Source: CAYNJG01 sp965216885
GTDB lineage: Bacteria; Planctomycetota; Planctomycetia; Pirellulales; Pirellulaceae
Direction of reading: 5' to 3'
NCBI GenBank assembly: GCA_965216885.1
Contig: OZ244209.1
Span: 5,084,001 to 5,148,000 of the forward strand
DNA: 64,000 nucleotides
The notes beneath the pieces were generated by a model, which did not search any database, was not told where the DNA came from, and saw nothing but the letters and a program-made list of their open reading frames with translations. Shown here piece after piece: positions 9,814 through 19,200 of this stretch; the stretch's first letter is position 1; the number at the start of each line of letters is the position of its first letter. A program made the translations under genes and the position numbers.

Positions 9814-11061
9814 ATGAGACAGGCACTCGCTCTAATTCTCACACTGACTCTCTGTACCGTTGCAGCGGCGGACGGCCTCATTCGCGACGGCTTGGGCGCA
9901 AGATCGGCCGGTCGCGGTGGTACCAACATCGCGTTCGCCGACAACGGCTCCATCATCCACGACAACATCGGCGGTGCGGTTAACTACCACGGCGATACGC
10001 TTGTGGAATGCACAATCGATGTGCTCTTCACCGACGTGAAATACCAGGACGCAGCGACCGACTCGACGTTCACGCAGGACTTCGTTCCGCTCGGCAACTT
10101 CACGATGATGAAGAAGCTGGACCCAGACGTCGCGGTGGGCATCGGCGTCTATTCCACCGGCGGCTTTGCGGGCAAATCAGAAATGAATGGTCCCCCGAGT
10201 TTCCCGGGGCAACGCACGTACAAGTCTTTCGGCGCTTTGACTCGAATCATGCCTGGAGTGTCCCTACGCATGACCGAACGTTGGTCCGTCGGAGCAACGT
10301 TCGGAGTTGCCGCCAGCCACATTGAGCTGGAAGGGCCATACACACTGCAGTTCGGTCCCACTCGTGGTATCCCGACGCTCATGGATACCCAGGCGACCGG
10401 AGCGACGATCAACTGGTCGGTCGGGATGCAGTATCAACTAAGCGACAAGACAACGCTGGGTTTGAGCTACCAATCCGAGACGCGGTTCAGCCTCGACGGT
10501 AAATCGTCGACGGAAATACCGGGAGTTGGTGAGTCGACCTTTGACCTGGAAATGGACATCGTTTGGCCAAGATCACTTGGGCTCGGAGTCCGACACGAAC
10601 TGTCTCCATGTTCCATCGGGGCAGTCGACCTGATTTACTACAACTGGCAAAAGGCCTATGACGATGTAGGCCTGTTCCTCACCAACCCCACCAATCCGGT
10701 ATTTGCCGCGTTTGGTCCAATCGAAGAACAACTACCTCTACGCTGGCGAGATACTCTTTCAGTCCGTGTTGGCTACGAGCGAATCCTTGCCAACTGTGAT
10801 CGCTTTCGCTGCGGCTACGTATACCACCGAAATCCAATTCCTGAAGAGACGCAGACGATCTACATCACGCCCATTATCGAGCACACCGTGTCCGTTGGAT
10901 ACGGAACCCGATTCAAAGGGTGGGACGTTGACTTCGGCTACCAGTATATGTTCGGAGATTCCCAACAGGTCGGTGTCAGTCAGATCGTCGGTGGTGATTT
11001 TGACAACAGCGAAGTCGACACCAGCGTCCACCTGCTGTTTGTCAGTTTCCTGAATCGCTAG
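9814..11061 (+). CDS. FadL/OmpP1-type outer-membrane transport protein
   Basis: A 415-residue protein with a signal peptide (1-19, cleavage near AAA-DG). The mature N-terminus GLGARSAGRGGTNIAFAD resembles the hatch/plug region of OmpP1/FadL/TodX (PF03349). The remainder is a beta-barrel rich in alternating aromatic strands. FadL-type porins move long-chain fatty acids or other hydrophobic compounds across the outer membrane. It converges on the fatty-acyl-AMP-ligase fusion gene at 11164-15891, a suggestive pairing of uptake with activation (inference). GAGGGCTGAGAAATG places a plausible ribosome binding site before the start. Confidence 0.85.
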   Translation: MRQALALILTLTLCTVAAADGLIRDGLGARSAGRGGTNIAFADNGSIIHDNIGGAVNYHGDTLVECTIDVLFTDVKYQDAATDSTFTQDFVPLGNFTMMKKLDPDVAVGIGVYSTGGFAGKSEMNGPPSFPGQRTYKSFGALTRIMPGVSLRMTERWSVGATFGVAASHIELEGPYTLQFGPTRGIPTLMDTQATGATINWSVGMQYQLSDKTTLGLSYQSETRFSLDGKSSTEIPGVGESTFDLEMDIVWPRSLGLGVRHELSPCSIGAVDLIYYNWQKAYDDVGLFLTNPTNPVFAAFGPIEEQLPLRWRDTLSVRVGYERILANCDRFRCGYVYHRNPIPEETQTIYITPIIEHTVSVGYGTRFKGWDVDFGYQYMFGDSQQVGVSQIVGGDFDNSEVDTSVHLLFVSFLNR

Positions 11062-11163
11062 AGCAGGCTTTAGTACCCGATTTCCAATTACTCGGCGTTG
11101 GCGTTTGTAATATCATCTCGCTCGCGATGGCAACGCAGGTCGGATACCGGCGTCGCTTCGGAG

Positions 11164-14100
11164 TTACGACCGATCGTTGCCAGGCGACTTTCGACGGGAC
11201 TTCTTCCCACCGAAGGGAAAGTGCGGCTTCGGTACGGCGATACCCTTACGGGCGTGGGCCCCGTAAAACGGCATGTCGACCGTCGATTCCAGTTGGCCCA
11301 TTCGCGAAACGTGGTCTTCCATCCGAACTTTTCCGTCCACGAATTCCCATGACAGCCAGAGGCGTGAATATCCTCGGGCGACAAGGCGATGCCGGAGTTC
11401 GGCGCACATGGCGTCGGAGACACCGAGGTTGGCATACTCTGGGGCGACAGCCATCCACGCGAGAAATGCCTCATCGGCCGTTTCCATGGATTCCAGAATG
11501 CTCTGGAAATCAGCGATGTCCGCCTTGCCACCAATTCGACGGAATTCGTCGACGATGTTTGGGTAACACAATGCAAAACCAGCCGGCTTCCCTTCGTACT
11601 CGGCGACCAGCCAGAATCCGGGCATGACTAACTCTCGTAGATCCTGGATCAGCCCGACCATCACGCTCTCAGGCAATGGCACGCACAGATCCAGTTTCCC
11701 AATCGTCTCGGAAAAAATCGGAGCGATGACGTTCGCGGTCTCTTCTCGGTACTCGGCCCGACTGAAGTCGCGAACATGAATTTCCGCGGGAGGCGAGGGA
11801 ATTGCCGTCGGCTGCAGCCTCACACGGCAGTACCGTTTCGAGCCAGCGATGCGAAAGCCGAGTGAACGAAGCTGCTCGCCGTACTCGGCAGGCAATTCCG
11901 TCTCCAGGAACGGCTTGCCACCGGCCGCTTTCCACGTCTGAACGCCGGCACCAAAAACCGGGACGGGGTAAGTCGCCGGAGCAATCACAACGTCCACCTT
12001 GTCCTGGCAATGTCGCATGACTTCTGAAATCTGATCGGCCACCAGCTGCTCGGTGTTCTCCGCCGAGAAACACGCGCCAATCATCGCGGCCTCAACCGGG
12101 TTTCCGGCATTGGCGACCTTGTCGATATCCAGCGAAAACGCTGCGACCATCTTGCCGCCGGCATAGGCGATTCGCCATTCGTGATTGGATTCCAGCGAGT
12201 TCCAGTATGAACCCCGTCGGAAGTATTTCGTGACAAACTCGGGAGAAATCCAGGGCAACGCGGCTTCGTGGCGAGTTGCCTGGTCCAGCGCGAGACGGCA
12301 TATTTCATGCGCCTGTTGGTCGGTGAGCGACCGGACAACCGTCCATTCCGGATCGGTAGACTCTGGGGACGCGAACGCTGCAACCTGTGTGCGTTTGCCC
12401 GGTATCAGACGTCGACAAACCTCACCGGTTGCTTTCGCGGCGTAGGCAAGGTCGTCGTATTCGTGGCAGTCGCGAATCCGGAAACGAAGTCGCTCCTGCC
12501 CACGCGGCACAGCCGGGAACGGCAGTCCTTCCGCCCAGACTCCCGCGTCAAACAATTCCTTGCTGACCTCACGCAGAATTTCCTCGTCGCCCACTTCCAG
12601 AGACATGATCGTCGAACGCGAGACACTGGGCTCATCAAAGCCCTCGTTGATCAACGCTTCGCGTAAGAACTGCGACTTGGCCCGCAAACTGGCAAGGCGT
12701 TCCGGCTCGTCGCGAATGATCCGCATCGCTTCCAACGCGGCTCCGGCATTGACGGTTGGCAACCCTACCGCAAACGAGATCGCTTTTGCATAGAAACGCA
12801 GATAGTCGACTACATCATGAGAAGCAAGAATGAAGCCACCGAAACTGCCCAGCGACTTGCTCAGCGATCCCATCACGATGTCAGGATTCCGCACGGCTCC
12901 GATTTGAGCTGCGGTCCCCTCCCCGGCCGGGCCCAGCACGCCAATGGCATGGGCATCGTCCAGCATCAGTCTGGCGTCAAATTCGGCCGCTACATTGTTG
13001 AGTGCGTCGATGTCCGCAAGATCACCTGCGATACCGTACACCCCTTCTGCAACGACAAGAATTCCGCGCGACGAGTTTGTCTGACGAACCTGCCGCAGCG
13101 TATCGCGAAGATTGTCCGGGTCATTGTGGAGGAAGGTACGCCAGCCACAGTGCGCCAGACGCACTCCTTCCAGAATGCTGTAGTGCACGCGATTGTCGAC
13201 CACAACCGTATCATGCTGTGAGCACATGGCGGCGATGGTTGCCATGTTCGCCGAGTGGCCCGTCGGGAACAACACGCAGGCGTCGTACGACATCATCGCG
13301 GCCAGTTCCTGCTCCAGCACTTTGTGCAACGGCGTGGAACCGGCAACAAGTGGAACCGATGCCACGTTGCACCCGTGCTGCATGATCGCGTCAGCCGCCG
13401 CCTGCTTCACGCGTTGGTCGTGAGCAAGTCCAAGGTAATCGGCTGAACCAAAAAGGATAACTTCGCGTTCCGGCGAATATCGATCTGCACCCACCAGGGC
13501 CCGGCCGCCGCGTTGCTCGATGACCGGCAGCAGATATCGCTTATAACCACGCCGATCTGCGTCGTTGTACCACTCGCGGAATTCCTTGGTCTTGTCGAAC
13601 AGATCACGCGAATCTCGTTGCACGAAGTCCGTCAGCGATGTCACTTTGGAGTCGACAGGTCGCGGCAACTCCGACGGCGCGGTATCGATGGGTCTCGGCG
13701 AATGCTGCATGGGCCCCGGCTGGCGGGTAACTTCGGAAAGGTTGCCAGTGTCTTGTTCACTGTTGCCCGGCACTTCTGGTTCGACAACGCCCTGCGACGG
13801 GAAATCGCGGTCTTCACTCTGCGGGCGTTGTTCTACCTGTCGATGCTGCTTCACCAGTTGGGCCAGTATGGCAAGTCGACCATTCGCCGGAAGCTCGGCC
13901 GAGTCGAAGCGAATTTTCAGGTGACGCTCGATTTCGGCAATCACGGCCGCCTTGCCAAGCGAGTCCACGCCAAGGTCATCCAGTGTCACCGAACTGCCGC
14001 GCTGATCGATGACGCTCAACTGACTGGGAGAAAGGATACCTTCCAGCGCCCGCCGCAGTTCGGGTGTGACCGGTGCCGCCCCCCGGTCGCCCTGCGATTC

Positions 14101-15891
14101 GCGACGTTGATCCGAAGCCAACAACAGTCCGCGAGAAAGATGCAACACGTCTGTCTTCTCATGCCCTGCACGCGCCGAACGCAGGATTTCACCGCAATCG
14201 CTACGACGAACTTTCCCGCTGGAAGTTACCGGAACTCCGCCGGTTCGCGCGAATCCAATATCACCGACCATTGCGTCAAATTCGTCGGTTACCGCCGAGC
14301 GAATTTCGCTGGCGATTCGCTCAATCGTTTTTTCGGACGCCCGCGCCAGTCGACGCAGCTCACCGTCGCACTCGACCAGCAGCTCGATTCTCTCTGTGCC
14401 TTTCCAGGGCGATCCAAAGGCCACAACCCGAAACCGCGAGTCCAGCGACAGCTCGCGACGGACTGCATTTTCAACATCGTGAGGATAAATATTCCGTCCA
14501 CCGACAAGAATCAGCTCCTTCATTCGACCGGTAGGAAAGAAATTCCCCTCGTCGCTCATGAAACCAAGATCGCCTGTGCGTAGGAAATGGTGGGTGCACC
14601 CATTCGCTTTCGCTCGAAATGTCTCCTCCGTGGCTTCTTCATCGCGGAAGTACTGGTCGGCGATACTGGGTCCTCGCAGCCACGCTTCCCCAACGCGATA
14701 AGGGGGAAGCATCTGTAGCGTCTCCGGGTCAACGATCACCAGTTCGTTGCCAAGCGCTGGCTCCCCACAGCCCACAATTTCAAGTCGATCAGATTTGGGT
14801 CGACAGGGTTCCGCGAGATTACTTTCAAGGGCCGATCGATCCACGGCAAGTATTTCTGGTGGCTCCGAATTCGGTGGCCCCCCCGACACAATCAACGTTC
14901 CCTCAGCCATCCCGAAGCAGGGCAGCATGTTGCGTGCCGCGAAGCCACACGACGCAAACCGGTGCGTAAACTTGCGGACCGTTTCTGCCAGGACCGGTTC
15001 AGCCCCAATGTACGCGACCTGCAGAGAACTCAGGTCCAGGTTGGCAACGGCATCATCATCGAGTCGATCAGCACACATCTCGTAGGCGAAATTGGGAGCG
15101 CCCGTGTGCGTTGCGCGGAATTCGGTCAACACTTGCAGCCAGAAGACCGGATTGGAAACAAACACTTCGGGAGGAAACAGGACAGCGCGACCACCAACGT
15201 AAAGAGGCTGCAGCAGCCCGCTGATGAGCCCCATGTCGTGAAACATGGGCAACCACGACACGGACATCATGCCATCGTCGGTGCCGATTCCATGCGAGAT
15301 GGCTTTTTCGTTGGCGACCAGGTTCGAGTGACTGACAACGACACCCTTCGGGTTGCCGGTCGAACCGGACGTGTACTGCAGAAATGCGATATCGTCGAGA
15401 GACGGCCCCGGGCGGCCGGAACCACCACTCTTCGCTGCCAGCGATTCGGCAACGGCTTCGTCGGTCACGTAGAATTCGCAGTCAACCCTGTCGTCGTGGT
15501 AGCCACGCAAGTTGTCGATCAAGCTCTCGCTAGTCAGGATCAGGCGTGGCTTTGCATGTTGACTGATCGTGGCGAATCTCGCCGACTTCTGATTCCCGTC
15601 ACGATTACGATTCTTCCTGGGTGCGGACGTGGGGGCAGGCGTCACGCCGGCTACAAGGCATCCAAGAAACGCAACAATGAAGTCAACGCTGTGCGGGTAA
15701 ACCAGTACCGCTACATCGCCGGGGGAGCTTCTTTCGAGCAGGGAATCTGCGAACGAATCCATGGCGACCCGCAGTTCGCGGTAAGTAAGATCTCTTCCCG
15801 AGGATGTCGAGCCACCATCCAAATAAGTGATCGCAACGTCATCAGGCTTCTCGAAGGCGTGCGCCCGAAGAATGTCAATGATCGTGTACAT
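11164..15891 (-). CDS. FAAL-ACP-alpha-oxoamine synthase-GNAT-like fusion enzyme
   Basis: 1575 residues in one chain. Residues 1-575 are a fatty-acyl-AMP ligase-like adenylation domain (YTSGSTGNPKG at 173-183, RTGDLG near 438). Residues 608-685 are an acyl carrier domain with the phosphopantetheine serine Ser644 in GVDSLG. A Pro/Gln/Glu-rich linker spans 685-750. Residues 765-1165 are a PLP-dependent alpha-oxoamine synthase (DDAHAIGVLG at 978-987, Schiff-base Lys1012 in GSLSKSLGSFGGF). Residues 1185-1575 look GNAT-like, with VAPEYANLGVSDAM near the end. The inferred reaction is fatty acid to acyl-AMP, then acyl-ACP, then condensation with an amino acid with loss of CO2, as in serine palmitoyltransferase, 8-amino-7-oxononanoate synthase or SxtA-like systems. 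The amino-acid substrate and the GNAT role are unknown. Confidence 0.9.
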   Translation of the reverse strand: MYTIIDILRAHAFEKPDDVAITYLDGGSTSSGRDLTYRELRVAMDSFADSLLERSSPGDVAVLVYPHSVDFIVAFLGCLVAGVTPAPTSAPRKNRNRDGNQKSARFATISQHAKPRLILTSESLIDNLRGYHDDRVDCEFYVTDEAVAESLAAKSGGSGRPGPSLDDIAFLQYTSGSTGNPKGVVVSHSNLVANEKAISHGIGTDDGMMSVSWLPMFHDMGLISGLLQPLYVGGRAVLFPPEVFVSNPVFWLQVLTEFRATHTGAPNFAYEMCADRLDDDAVANLDLSSLQVAYIGAEPVLAETVRKFTHRFASCGFAARNMLPCFGMAEGTLIVSGGPPNSEPPEILAVDRSALESNLAEPCRPKSDRLEIVGCGEPALGNELVIVDPETLQMLPPYRVGEAWLRGPSIADQYFRDEEATEETFRAKANGCTHHFLRTGDLGFMSDEGNFFPTGRMKELILVGGRNIYPHDVENAVRRELSLDSRFRVVAFGSPWKGTERIELLVECDGELRRLARASEKTIERIASEIRSAVTDEFDAMVGDIGFARTGGVPVTSSGKVRRSDCGEILRSARAGHEKTDVLHLSRGLLLASDQRRESQGDRGAAPVTPELRRALEGILSPSQLSVIDQRGSSVTLDDLGVDSLGKAAVIAEIERHLKIRFDSAELPANGRLAILAQLVKQHRQVEQRPQSEDRDFPSQGVVEPEVPGNSEQDTGNLSEVTRQPGPMQHSPRPIDTAPSELPRPVDSKVTSLTDFVQRDSRDLFDKTKEFREWYNDADRRGYKRYLLPVIEQRGGRALVGADRYSPEREVILFGSADYLGLAHDQRVKQAAADAIMQHGCNVASVPLVAGSTPLHKVLEQELAAMMSYDACVLFPTGHSANMATIAAMCSQHDTVVVDNRVHYSILEGVRLAHCGWRTFLHNDPDNLRDTLRQVRQTNSSRGILVVAEGVYGIAGDLADIDALNNVAAEFDARLMLDDAHAIGVLGPAGEGTAAQIGAVRNPDIVMGSLSKSLGSFGGFILASHDVVDYLRFYAKAISFAVGLPTVNAGAALEAMRIIRDEPERLASLRAKSQFLREALINEGFDEPSVSRSTIMSLEVGDEEILREVSKELFDAGVWAEGLPFPAVPRGQERLRFRIRDCHEYDDLAYAAKATGEVCRRLIPGKRTQVAAFASPESTDPEWTVVRSLTDQQAHEICRLALDQATRHEAALPWISPEFVTKYFRRGSYWNSLESNHEWRIAYAGGKMVAAFSLDIDKVANAGNPVEAAMIGACFSAENTEQLVADQISEVMRHCQDKVDVVIAPATYPVPVFGAGVQTWKAAGGKPFLETELPAEYGEQLRSLGFRIAGSKRYCRVRLQPTAIPSPPAEIHVRDFSRAEYREETANVIAPIFSETIGKLDLCVPLPESVMVGLIQDLRELVMPGFWLVAEYEGKPAGFALCYPNIVDEFRRIGGKADIADFQSILESMETADEAFLAWMAVAPEYANLGVSDAMCAELRHRLVARGYSRLWLSWEFVDGKVRMEDHVSRMGQLESTVDMPFYGAHARKGIAVPKPHFPFGGKKSRRKSPGNDRS

Positions 15892-16236
15892 GAGTCCCGC
15901 CAGACAGTTCGTGATTTCGTGTTGAGCTGCGCCTTAGATTTGCATCCGTCCATGCACACACTTCAGTACGCCTACCCTCCTGCCATGACGAACCGACTCG
16001 AACTTAGTGGATTCACAGACCGAATGAAATCACTATTTTGCGATTGGATGCACCCTACATGGAACTAAGGACGGTCCACCTGAAGGAACTGTGCCGTTTG
16101 TGTCGTCAACCTTGTCGGGTTAATGGGAATATACGTGTCCGTGACGGGTAATTACGGGCAGTGCCTCTAATGAGCGGCGTAGATTTTTTTTAACGCTCCA
16201 TCGTCGTCGTCTCGCGATAATCGACACAAATTCTCC
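15892..16236. other. 345-base divergent intergenic region
   Basis: Lies between the start codons of the lipid fusion enzyme (minus) and the large hybrid kinase (plus). I see no coding frame or strong promoter match. It presumably carries both promoters. Confidence 0.45.
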
Positions 16237-19200
16237 ATGTCCGCACCCGAAACGCCTTCCGCATTGCTGAAGACTCTGCAGGATACGATCCAGAATCGTT
16301 TTGCAGGTCGTTTCTCTCTGGACGAATTCGACAGCGCAGCGCTCGATTTTCTGATCGCAACAGGAACCAATCTCGCCACGGCGACACCAGTCGTCTTCCA
16401 AATCGCCAGGGGGATTTCCCGTCAGGCGCTCGTTCGCCTCCAACACGAAACACATGCCGCAAGAGCATCGAATTGCTCCTTCGTGCCCGATCAAATCGAC
16501 GCTGCGTTTGATGACCAGTTGGCAGTGGTCGTTGATCAGTACGTTGTTGGAATGGACCTCGCCGAATACGTGCGTCAGGAATCTCCGAACGTACGGCAGT
16601 CCATAGAGCTGGCCATTGAGCTCTTCACGGCACTAAACGATCTGCACTCCGTGGGAATTCATCACCACGACGTGCGTCCGCAAAAGGTCATCATCGATGC
16701 CGATGGCCATGCGAACCTGATACGTCGGGACATTGCCGAACCAGGTGATCCGAACCAGGAAAGTCAACTTCAGCGTGCAAGCTTCCTTTCTCCGGAACAG
16801 GCTGGGTCGATCGAACGGGACGTCGCCGAACCCGCGGACCTCTACTCGGCTGGCGCAGTGTTGTTTTTCATTCTGACCGGCCGTCCACCGTTCGAAGGAA
16901 ACAATGTCAGCAGCATCCTGCTGTCGCACATGATTGAGCCAGTCCCGCAATTCAAGGATGCCGAGCTGGCGGTGCCGCGAAATCTTGAAAAGGTAGTTTC
17001 ACGGCTGCTGGCGAAAGATCCGGGCAATCGCTATCAGACGGCCAGCGGTGTGCTCCACGACCTCAAGGAAATCGCAGCAGGTCTTGATACGGGAGCCGCG
17101 GAACCAGAACTGGTGGTTGCCAGTCACGACGATCGCAAGACACTCATCGAACCTTCGTTTGTCGGCCGTCGGACCGAGTTGCAACATCTTGCGCTGGAAC
17201 TTTCCGAAGCACAAAGAGGCAAACCACGGGTCGTCCTCCTGGAAGGTATATCGGGCGCCGGCAAGTCGCGATTGCTGCTGGAATTCTACCAACATGCTGC
17301 GACACAACGTTTCCAGCTCTACCGCGGCCAGGGAACAACGAATGAAGCCGACGGCGTATTCTCAATCCTGAATGGCGTTGTCGAAGACTTCATATCCAAC
17401 GCCTCGGGCAACCCGGACTTTGTGCAACAGTTCCTGAAGAGTTTCGAAGGCGAGGTGGACTACCTTGTCTCCCTGCTTCCGCGGTTGCAGGAAGTCATCC
17501 CATCAACGGGTTCCGTCGAGGAAGGGCCTGACGACTTCGCGGAAAACCGACAGCTACGCAACCTCTGTGGCTTCCTGAATGCGATCGGATCCGACTCGCA
17601 ACCCGCACTGATCATCCTGGACGACTGCCAGTGGGCGGACAGTCGTACCTGCAAGCTCCTCAACCGCCTGGCGCTCGAAACGACACAACAATCCAGGCGA
17701 CCGGTTCTGTTTCTGTTCGCATTCCGCTCCGATGAAGTCGGGCCGGACCACCCGATTCGAGCGATCAAGCGATCCGGTCAGATTTCGCTGAAAGAGCTGT
17801 CCGACAAGGAAGTGCGACTGGTCGCCGAATCCATGGCCGGAACCCTGCCCGAACAGGCGATCGACCTGGTGATCGATGCCGCCGGCGGTAGTCCCTTCAT
17901 GGCTTCGGCCGTCGTTCGAGGGCTCTACGAATCGGAGGCAATCGTACGTTCGGAATCAGGCTGGGTCATCAACGAAAAGGCGTTTGCCGCGTGCCAGTCT
18001 TCCAACGAGGCGGGCGAATTCCTGACACGCCGCCTTGATCTCCTCTCCCCATCCGCGGTTGAATTCCTCTCCACCGGTGCCGTACTTGGAAAAGAATTCG
18101 ACTTCGCACTGGTCAGCTATCTCTCCGGTCAGGATGCGAGTTCTTCCGTCAAGTGTTTCGACGAGGCTCGACATCGTCACATGGTGTGGGTTCGCGGCGA
18201 TGGCTACGGACTGTTTTCACACGACAAGATCCGGGAAGCCCTCCTGCTTCGTTTGACGGACGAACAGCGACGCGACATCCATTTGCGGGCAGGCGAGTAC
18301 CTCGAGCGGCAGTCACCACAAAACGCGATTCAGATCGCATTTCACTATGACGAAGCGGGTGACCCCCAGCGCGCACTGCCGTTCGCACTCACGGCGGCGG
18401 AAGTTGCACGGACGTCCAACTCACTGGAATCGGCCAAAAAGCTGTATCAGATTGCCGAACGTGCGCAGGATAAAAACGCCGAAGAGGACACGCTGTTCCG
18501 CCTGAATGTGGGACTAGGCGAAGTCCTAATGCTGCTCGGCGAATATGAACCTGCGGAAGAGCATTTCCTGATCGCAGAATCGTATGCCGAAGGCACGCTG
18601 GCGCAGGCTCAGATCCTTGGGCAGTTGGCCGAAGTGGGTCGCAAACGGGGTGACCTTGAAAAGGCCATCGTCAGTTACGAAGCCGCCCTTGGAACACTCG
18701 GATATCCGGTTCCCAACACAAGCTGGAAATTCAATCTCGGTATGTTGTGCGAAACCATCAAGCAGGTTTGCACAACGTTCCTGCCCACGTTACTGCTTCA
18801 CCGGGCGCGTCGCGAACCGAATGATTCCGAACGACTCTGTATCACGCTGCTGAGCGGCCTCGCGCACTCCTACTGGTATGCCCGAGGCAAGTCGGAAACC
18901 CTTTGGGCCCACTTTCGGGGCATGAATCTGGGCGAGAAATTCAGACCCTCGGAAGAGTTGGCCAATGCGTATTCCGAACACGCGCCCGTGATGTGCCTGC
19001 TGCGAATGTTCGGTCGCGCGGAACGATATGCCCGCAAGTCGATCGAAATTCGCACGGAGCTGGAAAACATCTGGGGACAGGGGCAGTCCAAGTGCTTCCT
19101 TGCGTGTGCCTACTACGCTGCGTCCCGATTTGAAGAAGCCCTCTCCGTCGGACGCGAATCCGTGCGGCTGCTGGAACGCGCGGGTGACTACTGGTACGTG

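Noticed and set aside
14962..16068. Plus-strand frame across the end of the lipid fusion gene
   Set aside because: Opposite a strongly supported adenylation domain; no family match seen.
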